Assembly: GCA_004802705.1 (NCBI GenBank) | Contig: SGPL01000321.1 | Coordinates: forward strand, 1-39,387 | Direction: 5' to 3' | DNA: 39,387 nt | DNA from: Bondarzewia mesenterica | Lineage: Eukaryota; Basidiomycota; Agaricomycetes; Russulales; Bondarzewiaceae | In this document: piece after piece, positions 29,700 through 39,387 of the stretch | How positions within the stretch are numbered: position 1 is the first letter of the stretch | How the letters are laid out: each line of letters begins with the position of its first letter | Translations under genes and position numbers: made by a program | The notes under the pieces: generated by a model | The model's database searches: none | What the model was told of the DNA's origin: nothing | Seen by the model: the letters and a program-made list of their open reading frames with translations, nothing else

Positions 29700-30514
29700 A
29701 TTGTGTTTCCGCACAGTCCGCACCACGATATGTATGTACAGCTCGAAACTTCGGTGTCGCCTCGGGATTCTTCCCGCTGGGGAATGCAACACGGCACTAA
29801 CTACTAGTAGGGCGCGCTCGCTCCGAAAGCAGCAGCGCTCGTCGCGACGTGGAAGGCGCGTTCTAATGGACGAAAATGAGGCTCTATAAATACAGAGAGT
29901 CTACACTACGCGCGTGATCGCAGCAACGATTGGGGTCGATCGATCGCTCGGCGGTGAGCTTAGCGCGTTGCACGGAGTTGCGTGCGGCATCGGGCAACAT
30001 TCGAACCCAAAAAATCAGAATTCTGGGGCGATGAGTCTCGCGACCGGTTCACGTCGTATGACAAAAAAAAAACATTGCCCAGCTTATAGTGGACGATGGG
30101 CGCCGACGTCGTGGTGGATGTACATATACTACACGTATCATGTCTATGCGTTACACGGTTCTCGAGTCTTCCTCGGACACGCTGCTTATAAGTAGGGCTC
30201 GACAACACTTGCACGAGGGAAAGGAGAAGAAAAAGAGAGAGACGAGAATGGAGAAAGGTCAAACGCGAACGGCGGTGCTGGTGTCGGGGAACATCGAAGA
30301 TGGGTATATGTATGGTACAAATGATACTTGTTGGATCAATCGGTGCGATAAACTCAAAGGGAGAAACGGATCGACGTCTACGGACTGCAATGGATAATGA
30401 GGCCTCGAGGTGCCGAGTCCGAGCTCAAGAGTGAGGGGGAGGCGAGTAGCTGGTCCATCGGGAAATGAAACAAAACAAGAAAACGAACAAGAGACCACCG
30501 TCCGTCGACCCGTG
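29700..30514. other. Intergenic, no gene assigned
   Basis: A plus-strand CTATAAATA at 29882-29890 looks like a TATA box, but no recognisable gene follows it. Frames in both directions are short. The right part is the 3' flank of the arrestin-like gene. Confidence 0.4.
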
Positions 30515-32650
30515 TTATCGTCCACCGACGACCTCGCCGTACATCTTCCTCGCCGTCCTCCCCAAGCCCAACAACGGCATCTTCGCGCGCGCGAGCCCGA
30601 CACTGCTCCTCCGACTCTGCGCCTCGATGCGCGCCAACTCCTCCTCCCACGCGCGAACGTGATCCGGCGACGCCGCACCCCCGCTCGCCTGGGGGTGCGT
30701 GGTCGTGATGCCCGTCACGGTGTTGATCCTCACCGTCTGCATGCCCCCAATCCCCACCACCGCGGCAATCCCTGGCCCGTGGCCCGTCCCCGTCGTCCCC
30801 ATTCCCATTCCCACGCTCGAACCGCCCCGGAGCCTGCTACTGCCCGCCGACGCCGTGCCCGGCCTCCATACCCCACCGGCGCTCGCTCCCATCATCTCCA
30901 TGCCCCGTCCCCCACTTTCCTTCTTCCTGTCCCTCGGCCCCGCGCTCGTGTGCGGCCTCGTCGGAGCCCTCGATTCTCTCTTCCGCTTCCCCTCCCGCTC
31001 CTTCGTGCTCTCGTCCCCTTCCCTCCATCTCCGATCCCCCAACGGGCTCGGTTGTGGCAACGGGATCAATTTTAGTGGGGGTACGGGCGTCGGGGAGGGC
31101 GGAGCGGGTGTCGTTCGATGAGGAGATTTCGATTTCGAGGAGCTGCGGGTCGTGGCGAGCGCCGCGTTGAATTTCGTGATCGCGAGTTGGCGTTCTGACG
31201 CATTCGTCGAGATCACCGTAAGCGGTTGCTCCAATAGATCGATCGAATCGGTCCCGCTCGGCGAAGAGACAATAATCTACGCCAAGGCCGAAGTATCATA
31301 TCAGCACAAGCGCCCCGGCAAGATGGCACGATGATACCATCCCGAACAAATGAACGTGCACACACCTTGACCTTGACGAAAAACCGCACCCGGACCAATT
31401 CCGTCGTCATCGTCTCACCCAGCGCCCACCGCGTTGAGCTGCGTGCCGCAGGCCATTGCAATGTCATCGTCCTGCTCCACACCCCCGATTGCGGGTCACG
31501 CACGAATCGACCAGATGAACTCTCCGCGCCCGCGACGGTACTGTTGATAACCTTGTACGTCGCGCCATTGGAGTTCGAGAGCGTCGGTGACGACTGTAGG
31601 TCTCGGTCTTGCGCCCGATGGCGCCCGAGGAGAGGATACTGAGAGCTTGATGTAGTGATGGTTGGGGCGGTGCTGAGGGTGTCGAGCGTGAACGAGCTCG
31701 CAGGACCGGGTGCGAGCGGGGAAGGCGGAGGAGTGATAGAAGTTGAGGATGACGTTCGAGAGAGCGAGAGAAATGAATCATGAGCATTTAGGGGAGAAAG
31801 CGTCAGTTGGGGATAGCGTCGAGGGTGATGCAGCGGAGGCGGGGAGGTTTTCTCGGAGTTCAATCCTGCGCTCGACGGTGAGGCTGGCGGAGCGTATAGA
31901 GACGGACGAGTCTGCTGGGTGAAGACAGATGCCGACAGAGAGGAGGTCAAGAGGGCCGATGGGAGTTGTCGGGATGGAGAGATGGTAGCGGATGGGAGAC
32001 GCCCTAGGTTTGCTAGTTTGGTGCGGGAAGAGGTCCGGCGGGAGTGGTGACGGCGGGGGCAACGAAGGGGGAACGTCATAACGAACCAGAGGAAGCTCGG
32101 CAGACTTGAGCTGCCGAGAACCAACGCCCATGATATGGATGTGGGAGATGACTGTATGGGATGGGAGACCGACTCGGAGTCTGAACGGGTCATAAGAAGA
32201 TGGGCGTACGTACCGGCTTCTACCCGCCAGAACATTCTGTAGTCCTGGAAGTAAGCGGTACTGAAACCCGGCGCGTCGCGTGGAATTGCGATGCGGAACG
32301 TGTGCTCAGAGTCGGCGAGGGGGGCAAACTCGGACGCCGGGGGCGCATGCCAGAGCTCGAGGACGTATTCGGCGAGGACGTTGGAGTGGATGGTGCCGCG
32401 TCGGCCTGTGCGGGCTTCGTAGCAGCGGACAGCGACGGTGAGGGACTTTGCGAGAAGGGGTTTGCCGTCAGGGTCGAGTTTTGTGCGGACGACTGAGGAG
32501 GAAAGACGTCAGCGGAGGGTAGGAAAGAACGAGGGAGAGACGCGACGGACTGCCTCGGACGGTGAGGGGAGTGAGGCCGAGGTAACCATGGTAGGGGAAG
32601 TAGCGAGAACCGGTATTCCCCTGAGGAGAACTGAGGAGAACGACGACCAT
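30515..32650 (-). CDS. Arrestin-like protein (fungal alpha-arrestin group), apparent frameshift in mid-gene
   Basis: Exons on the minus strand: 32650-32551, 32492-32214, from 32151, a further exon ending at 31366, and 31276-30515. Early blocks: YFPYHGYLGLTPLTVRG, TKLDPDGKPLLAKSLTVAV, RCYEARTGRRG, FSTAYFQDYRMFWRVEA, GVGSRQLKSAELPLVRYDV. Middle: RYHLSIPTTPIGPLDLLSVG, SLTVERRIELRE. Late: SGRFVRDPQSGVWSRTMTLQ, ALGETMTTELVRVRFFVKVK, SSPSGTDSIDLLEQPLTVIS. This is the arrestin N/C fold of fungal proteins that link cargo to Rsp5-type ubiquitin ligases (family knowledge). The tail is low complexity and ends with HVRAWEEELARIEAQSRRSS. Between ERRIEL and the Ser-rich linker the frame changes with no GT donor available before TGA at 31778-31780, so a base may be missing or gained there. 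Confidence 0.75.
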
Positions 32651-32802
32651 GGGGGACGGAGGGAACAAGAAGCATGGTGGAATTGGGCTTGGTCTTATAT
32701 ACGAGATCTGGTACACCTCGTCTGCCAACTCACTGGGCTTCCATCACCTCCCCGTAAACTGCTTATGTCATACACCTTCTCTCTTTCGCTCCTAACGCCA
32801 AC
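32651..32802. promoter_or_regulatory. 152-base divergent promoter between the arrestin-like and SLC35F6-like genes
   Basis: Only 152 bases separate the two start codons, so both transcripts must start within this stretch or inside each other's leader. A TCTTATATACGAG word (about 32692-32704) is the only TATA-like sequence; a C/T-rich tract (TTCTCTCTTTCGCTCC) precedes the plus-strand ATG. Confidence 0.55.
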
Positions 32803-34896
32803 ATGCCCTCCCATCTTTATGTTCCCGCTCTCATAGCGGGCATGATCCTCACTGTATTTCATCCTCTTCCCTCGACCGTTCTCCGTCTTCGCTCATCAGC
32901 TTGATATAGGGTTCATCCAACTCGCTATGGAGCAAGTACCAGGCAGGTCCTCTGCCGCGTCACGCATCCTCTTTCTCTGACCCTGCCCTCAGGACATGCA
33001 ATGTGTCGAGAACTGTGATGATCCAAATCCAAGCCTCCACGTCCTCTACGAACAGCCCGTATGGCAGACTCTGCAAATGTTCCGTTCGTCGCTATTTCGG
33101 TGTTTTGCTCCCGCCTTCTGCTCACCCACTTGCCCGGCCTAGTCGGAGAGATGCTCTGTACGTTCAACTCCTATCTTTTTTTTTTATTTGCGATCCACGT
33201 CCTCGTGCTCACATCACACCTACCGCCCAGGCTTTCTCCCCGTTTTGTATACTTGGATCGCCTCGCGCCGGCCTTCTCCCGTTCGTCTTCCCACCGATAA
33301 TGAACCCCAGGACAGTGCGATCTCAACGCCACTTACCGATGAAGACCGCGAACTAGAGCAGGCTGGCGCGCTCTCCAAATACCCTCCACAGCATCTCTCT
33401 GGTTGGCGAGTCCTCTTGCTGTGGCTCCCAGCCTTCTGTGACCTTACGGGCACCACGGTCCGTCATTTTTTCCCGTCTTCTTCTGCTCCTTGCAGTCCAT
33501 GCCTGTTTCTGCTTCTGTGCTGCGTTTCCGCGAGCGCTAAATTTAGACTTCGCTCCCGCTTTAAACACGCGTCTTCTTGCGGCGTTTTCTGCTGATCTCG
33601 ATTTCGAAACGTCGTCACGGAGTCGCACTCATCATGATCTCTAGTTGATGAACATCGGCCTGCTCTACACCCCCGTATCTATATATCAGATGACCCGCGG
33701 AGCCCTCGTCCTTTTTGTCGGCGTCCTCTCCGTCCTCTTTCTCCATCGGCGACTCTGGCTCTACCAGTAAACGCGTTTTCTTATTTTATCACGATAATCA
33801 CTCATAATGGCATTAGATGGTTGTCGCTAATCACCGTCATGGCGGGCGTCTCGCTCGTCGGATTCAGTGGTTCTCTCGTCAAGGACATCACCCGTGAAGA
33901 CGTGACAGGGCTTCTCAACGCCACAGACCCGAGTGGCGGCCCGGTTGCGGAGCCAACGGACCAGCCAGAGGCAACCAGGGTTCTGATAGGTATGTTTTCC
34001 ATCACCCAAGAGCACCCCACATCTGACTTCCGTATCCAGGTGTTTTCTTCATTCTGTTCGCCCAGATCTTGTAAGCGTGCTCAATTCAGTAGCCTGGTGT
34101 TTGAAACGCCCTAACGGGCCCATCTGCATAGCACGGCGACCCAATTCGTCGTCGAAGAGAAGATTCTCTCCCGGTACACCGTGCCGCCGCTGCTGGCTGT
34201 CGGGTATGAAGGTTTCTTCGGCGCGCTTTCGATTTTCATCCTTCTCCCGCTCCTGCCCCTCGTCTCTGTCCCTTCTGATTCGCCAGCCGCGCCGTGGCTG
34301 GACCTGCCCCGCGGCTGGCATCAGCTAGCGGACACGCCGACCGTGCTCTACTCTGGGATCGTGATCGCGATCAGCATCTCGTTGTTCAACTATTGTGGGC
34401 TGAGCGTGACAAGACATGTCAGTGCGACGGCGCGGAGCTTGACGGATACCTGTCGTACGCTCGCCATCTGGATCGTGAGTTTGGGATTGGGATGGGAGGT
34501 GCTCGTGTGGCCCGTCTCACTTCTGCAAGTCGCGGGTTTCGGGTTGCTAGTGTACGGAACGGTGTGTTCTTCTTTCATCCTCCTCCTCATCTACTTCTCA
34601 TTCTCTTTATCTCGCGCGTCTGCGTCTCGACTCGGATGCCTCTTACACAGTTCCTCTTCAACAACCTCGTCAACGCCCCGCGGTTCCTCCGTCCTTCTAC
34701 ACAAACAGCTCCTCTGTTGGTCTCGGATGAGACTCTGGCGGAACCTTTCCTTTCTTCAGAGACGAACGAGGAGCGCGAGGAAGTGCTCGACGAGACCGCG
34801 GAATTGCCAGCGGATCTGGGACAGAGCGGGTTCGATGTGGTCCCCTCGACGGACCAACACGGGCGGCGGAGGAGCACGAGTCGGAAACGGTCGTAG
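32803..34896 (+). CDS. SLC35F6-like drug/metabolite transporter superfamily protein
   Basis: Ten exons (32803-32853, 32910-32942, 32993-33083, 33143-33157, 33231-33457, 33645-33766, 33817-33989, 34040-34070, 34132-34561, 34651-34896) give 472 residues, exactly in frame. Blocks seen: SSNSLWSKYQ spliced to DMQCVENC, EQPVWQTLQMFLGEMLC, LLLWLPAFCDLTGTT then LMNIGLLYTPVSIYQMTRGA, LVLFVGVLSVLFLHRRLW, LSLITVMAGVSLVGFSGS, TATQFVVEEKILSRYTVPPL, VGYEGFFGALSIFILLPLLP and LADTPTVLYSGIVIAISISL. These match SLC35F6 (C2orf18) relatives: about ten membrane helices in endomembranes, substrate not established. The second intron (32943-32992) uses a GC donor, required to keep the conserved KYQDMQ join. One exon is 15 bases. 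The C-terminus is an acidic then basic cytosolic tail (SETNEEREEVLDE, RRRSTSRKRS). Confidence 0.9.
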
Positions 34897-37800
34897 ACGC
34901 GGACGCACCATTTTCGATGGCGGTGCATGTCCATCTTTTTGACTCGTGACATGCGGATTTGAGTGGTCGAGTCGAGATGTGAGGCTTGCTGTTAGAAACA
35001 GTGACATACCGGGTTTGATATTCCTTCGACGATCGGATCCTTCCCAACGTCTGTTCTTTTTTCTTTCTGATTTCTGACCCGATCTGTGTACTGCATATAG
35101 TCTACACATACATAGCCCCCACTTCCGTTCTGTCTTTCCTCCCGAGTCACGATCTTAATAACACACGAGCTGTTTTTTTTTTCCACAGTGAGATGATGAA
35201 TCGATTCTTTGCAGCACCTCGAGTGAGATCTGCATGGCGAATGTGGATCTGATCTTTGGGCTATATGTTAGAGGCAGTTTCCGGATGGAAAAAGAGAGTT
35301 GGTGGATTGGTCGGCTAATAGTACAGTACGAGCAGAGTACACGATCTAAAAAGTGACTTGTTTAGATAGATCTGCTAAGCTATACAGTAGAGTGCTAGTC
35401 GCGCTCGGGACCGATCGTCGCGCCAAGCCTCTCTTTCAACACAGTTGATCACTAGCACTTCCGAGTCCGAGTTCTTTCAGAGGCTCCCTTTGCTCCCTTT
35501 TCCTTCGTGGAAATCCATGGAACGCATTTCGGGCTGGCTGGCTGGATGGTTGGCGTTTTTTTTTTGGCGTGCGTTGCGTGTACGAGTACATACCCTCGAG
35601 GCTCGAGCTTTCTGCCGTCGAACGTCCCGTTGCGTTAACTCCGGGTGCACTGCTAGCGCGGACGCTCGTACTAACGTTCGTCGGTGAAACGGGTGAATAC
35701 TCGTTGTTCTAACGTCTCCGGATTCTAGATCTCAGATCTCAAGCCTCTGCAGAGGTTTTGTTCGTATAGTACTAGTAACTGTATACAAGCCAAGTCAAAG
35801 CTAAGTACATCACGCGGTTCGGTGCGTGTTTGATGCACGCCTTTTGTAACGTTCCTCTGGGCGGACGAGTCTAGCTGGGAAGTCGTGATACGCATGTTGC
35901 ACATGTACTTATTTCAGAAGCAGTTGGCCGGATAGGAGTGTGCATGCGGGCCCGAAGTATTGGGCACTCGCCAACATTTGAACACAAGCGCATACATACA
36001 TGTCCAACCTTCCGACTCTGGCTTCGAGATGCCCAAAACGCTGATTTATATACTGTCGACTGCCTCGTACTTCAGGATCCTTGCATCTCGCTAACCTTCA
36101 GCTCTAATTCGTTCCTCTCCTTCAAAATCATCGTCACCCGCACAAAGCACCGCATTGCGTGGCTCGGATATTGCCTTTCTATTCCGCTTCCTCACCTTGT
36201 AGGAGATCGGGGGAAGAGTCTATGTATAAACGTTCAGGACGCGCAAATATTCTATTCCGCCGCTAATCGCGATCGCGCTTTGTGGAGAGTAATCTGATCA
36301 GGGTGGATCTCAGGCAGCGGATATCTCCACTTCCCACTGGGTGCAATACATTTACGTTGTTTCTTTGGTCTGGGTAAGTCACCATATGCTTTACAACACG
36401 GTGTCTTTTATTTATTCCTTCCCAGAACGCATTATAGGCTCCATCGATTTTCTATCAAGAAGGCGCGGATTTTATGCGAGCCTGAGATTCCATCCTTACA
36501 GCACCCGCCCGGGGGAACAGCAGCTCAATCGACAGCAACGACTCCATGGATGAGTTACTTAGCTCCAATCAATTGATATCATCGCCATAGCTTGCATTCA
36601 TACGCGCTTCTTGATTAGGGCCATGCGCTGTCTGCACAGCTGAATGCCAACCATCCGACGAGTGGAGGATTGTTGCAGTTTGACAGGTGTTACATCCTGT
36701 CTACGACCGACGCCGTGCAGGACATAGCGACACAGCAACGAGGGTGCGTTCTGAATGCTATTTAAATGATTTCAGCGGCCTTTGCACTTTCGGGAAGCAT
36801 GGGAACGGTGAGTACGCACCATCGGCACCTTTGGCATGCTGACTTCCGCTGACTTTCTGTGAATCGATACGAGATTGGCTGGCATCATGTCTGTTCCAAA
36901 CTCAGGCTACTGGCTTGGACAGAAATAGATCCCCGTTGCGAGCGCCAGCCCAGCATCTTCTTCCTCGACAGTGCGGGCTCACTTTGAAGAGGCGTGACAC
37001 TTAAGCTGAAGTTCGAAGGCCTTGTCAAACATCCTTCCGTCTCCTTCTCCCGTCTTCCCTGTCTTGAACGATGGAGCGCTTGTCGCTATGGTTATCTTTG
37101 AACAGTGGAGCCCCTGGATTTCTTCTCTTGATCACCACGATGTTGAGCTCGCCGACGGTGCATGCCCACTTGACACGCAGTGTGTTTCTTTTCTGCCGCA
37201 TCATCATATGTCCCGGGACCGCATCCATTACAAGAGGAGGTCTTTCCGGAACTCGGTGTGTCGAAGAACTTTCGCTGGTTGCCCTCCGACACGGTTGGCG
37301 ATCTGTTCTTGCGCAGCATATGCGCACACGTTAAAGAAGTTGGATGAATATCTACTGTATGCATATCCTCATTCCTCAGGCTCGAGTTGACTGTTGGTGA
37401 CAGGCCTACCGCATTTCTCTCTCCTCCGCTCTCGCATGATCCGAGAAGAGTATGTCTGCCCCAGCCACTTCCAGAACGAGAACACCTCTCGCTGGCTCTT
37501 TCGGGGCTTCTTTTGAAGCGGGAAGAAGCACAAGACGAGGAGTCCATCGTATAGAGCTATCACCGGGTGTTCGATCCTTGGATGAGTATGCATTTTATAG
37601 CTGATCGGATCGAGCGCGATCATGTTACGGTAAAGCGCTATGCTACTACAGTGCGCACCCTCCCGCTCCCGAAGAAGACTTTGACAGTGACAGAGTGATG
37701 CCGATAACTTACTTGGATTTTGAACTTCTTACATAGGTCCGGACATAGTAACCCCGGTAGGTGCATTCCTCCTTATGACGTTCCGTCACCACACGGAGGT

Positions 37801-38029
37801 GAGCGCCTTCTCGGAGAACACTCTGCGTATAACTGTATACTTATGGAGAGGTTTTTGAGGATGTGACAGCTGCACATTTCGGCGCTTAGGCTCAGACATG
37901 GAGTTGTTCTTGAGTTTCCGAAGCTGCTGTTGTGAGCTCGGATTCGGAATTACGGTGTCGGTACTAATTGAATACTAAGGATCTGGTCTCAACGAGTGCT
38001 GCTGCTACCGGATACCCTGCTCAGCTGCC
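34897..38029. other. Long stretch without recognisable genes
   Basis: Both strands hold only short frames with no family features. The longest protein-like pieces are on the minus strand at 37369-37623 (HPRIEHPVIALYDGLLVLCF) and 37025-37327 (GELNIVVIKRRNPGAPLFKD); they may be exons of an unrecognised gene, without supporting splice patterns. I looked for tRNA and 5S signals and found none. Confidence 0.35.
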
Positions 38030-38665
38030 TTGCGTGTAGGGCGAGTGAGGGTGCGTATATGGACATCGGTCCTTACACCCGAGTGTTCTGACTGCCCTCA
38101 GACTAACTTTACTTGCGCGCTCGAAGTTCTGGTAATCACCGTTTCGAATGTGAGGGCTGAAAGCAGCAGCAACACGGGTGGCGGAGTACTGGGAGACGAC
38201 ACTTCGAATCGACTTTTAAATACTAGTGATGAGAGAGAGGTAAGCCTTGGTCGTGTTCGAAGAGAATCAGTCACCAATGTCAGTGGGAGACTCGAGTTTA
38301 TGGGCACATGGGGCAAGCGAAGCGTGCGTCCATCGTTCTGGTTTGACCACAGTTATAGAAAATCGCCCTCCTCTCATGTCAAGCCAACTCGGACAGGTGA
38401 CAATCCTCCTCCCGCGTGTCTTCGAGACCGGATCTGCTTGACGCGCCCAGGCATTCAAATTCATAATAACCAGACCATCCGGACGATCTTGTATATGTCC
38501 GCCTTGTTTGATCTATTCGGTCATTCCGAGTCCGCTCAACGTCACGGCCGTGATGAAAACCCGTCTCGGTATCCTCAAGTTCAAGTTCTCTGGGCAACCG
38601 GATCTCAAGTTGTGATCACTCTGCATTGTGAGAGGACCCTCGTGACTCTGGTGTCTCGCGCTTGA
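38030..38665 (+). CDS. Possible open frame of 211 codons, unknown
   Basis: The frame runs from ATG 38030 to TGA 38663-38665 without interruption. It contains ALEVLVITVSNVRAESSSNT near the start, a Thr/Ser/Arg-rich middle and a more hydrophobic part (IRTILYMSALFDLF). Opposite-strand frames are also long here, so chance openness cannot be excluded. No family recognised. Confidence 0.25.
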   Translation: MRVGRVRVRIWTSVLTPECSDCPQTNFTCALEVLVITVSNVRAESSSNTGGGVLGDDTSNRLLNTSDEREVSLGRVRRESVTNVSGRLEFMGTWGKRSVRPSFWFDHSYRKSPSSHVKPTRTGDNPPPACLRDRICLTRPGIQIHNNQTIRTILYMSALFDLFGHSESAQRHGRDENPSRYPQVQVLWATGSQVVITLHCERTLVTLVSRA

Positions 38666-39185
38666 CAGCACGTACTTATCGCTCGACGTTGTCGATCAAT
38701 CACTTCGAGCGATGTGAGTGTGCACTGACAAGCACTCTGCTCTGGCACCTATTACCTACAGCTGGACTTCTGATACCAAGCGCCGACTAGCCCCTTGCCA
38801 ACTATGATGCGTGTACTTCTGGCTTTGGTGGAGGAGTTACCGTGTAGCTTCCATTCGGAGCCATACAGCGCCAGTTTATTTCTATGTATGTCTCTTCCTT
38901 GCTCAGCTATATCAACTTTGATAAGTTCCACTCGCGCAACCGTTGGGACAGCGAACATTTCAGGATGGTACTAACTTAGATTGCTGGACAGAATGCCGTG
39001 CGACCTGCACTGGAGCCTCCGTATGTATCCAAAAGCCATCCGGCAACAGGAGGACCCTATGCCAAGCATGTTATCTAATGACGTGCAAGACATAGCCGCT
39101 TGGTAGTATCACGTACCAGTAAGTAGCCGAAAGCCCAACTCGTCTCACCAGCGCACTGGCGACGCGTGTTTGCCCAATAAGTGAC

Positions 39186-39365
39186 CTACTCCAGTATCCC
39201 ATACTCCTCGCGTTCTCTTGCAAGCTGCGCGCGTCGGATGGCTTGCACGGTCTCCTTGTCTTGCCGAAGTTTGGCTTGCAATTCCTCGTGCGACACCATA
39301 TTAACTGTCCACTTCCCCCCTCTTGAACGGTCGGGTTCCAGCGAGGGTGATACCATAGCTGTCCT
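39186..39365 (-). CDS. Last exon of a coiled-coil protein, cut by the window edge or by an intron
   Basis: The minus-strand frame reads MVSPSLEPDRSRGGKWTV, then MVSHEELQAKLRQDKETVQA and IRRAQLAREREEYGILE, ending at TAG (39186-39188). The charged heptad-like pattern indicates a coiled coil. Upstream the frame meets TAG at 39366-39368 within CGTTAG, a good splice acceptor, so this is most likely a 3' terminal exon beginning at about 39365 of a gene that continues beyond the window. Family not recognised. Confidence 0.5.
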   Translation of the reverse strand, partial: RTAMVSPSLEPDRSRGGKWTVNMVSHEELQAKLRQDKETVQAIRRAQLAREREEYGILE

Positions 39366-39387
39366 CTAACGTTCCCCACTCCACGCC

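Noticed and set aside
30410..31121. Long plus-strand Pro/Arg-rich frames
   Set aside because: They are shadows of the low-complexity last exon of the arrestin-like gene on the minus strand.
1..39387. CRISPR array, bacterial operon or phage module
   Set aside because: The intron-rich eukaryotic gene structure excludes these, and no direct-repeat/spacer pattern is present.

Overview
The window looks like nuclear DNA of a mushroom-forming basidiomycete (Agaricomycetes). Genes are broken by many short introns (about 50-145 bases) with fungal GTRNGT...YAG borders. The recognisable proteins are typical of such genomes: Phs1, Fmp25, Sip5, Cbp4, SLC35F6-like, an arrestin-like protein and a BTB/POZ protein. 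A U6 snRNA is also present. Exon joins below were worked out by hand from splice signals and phase; most of them close exactly into whole codons.

Layout. 589-1564 (+) is a very-long-chain 3-hydroxyacyl-CoA dehydratase. 1977-11159 is a tandem array of four related genes of a family I do not recognise. Only copy 2 (5531-7543) is uninterrupted under the preferred model. Copy 1 carries stop codons and a roughly 1.4 kb Helitron-like insertion in its first intron. Copy 3 lacks a recognisable first exon. Copy 4 is cut off where the array meets unrelated DNA. 12014-13156 (-) is a hypothetical Ser-rich protein.

14577-18530 looks like a decayed oxidoreductase/methyltransferase locus. It holds the C-terminal exons of a berberine-bridge-type FAD oxidoreductase (-), an intact short-chain dehydrogenase (+), an N-terminally truncated methyltransferase (-), and a fragment like the N-terminal FAD domain of a berberine-bridge enzyme (-).

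19074-21214 (-) is a mitochondrial RCC1-like protein (Fmp25), divergent from Sip5 at 21733-23878 (+). U6 snRNA follows at 24253-24372, then a frameshifted BTB/POZ gene (-) and the complex III assembly factor Cbp4 (-, 25984-26767). Bases 26074-28616 contain scattered Ns and are of low quality. A minisatellite-bearing tandem duplication lies at 29164-29699. An arrestin-like gene (-, 30515-32650) and an SLC35F6-like transporter (+, 32803-34896) share a 152-base divergent promoter. The last 4.4 kb are mostly without recognisable genes, apart from the last exon of a coiled-coil protein at the right edge (-).

Fmp25 and Cbp4 both act in mitochondrial complex III assembly but are about 5 kb apart and probably not functionally clustered. 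The less ordinary content is the three-module gene family with its mosaic duplication, the Helitron-like insertion, and the split oxidoreductase locus.
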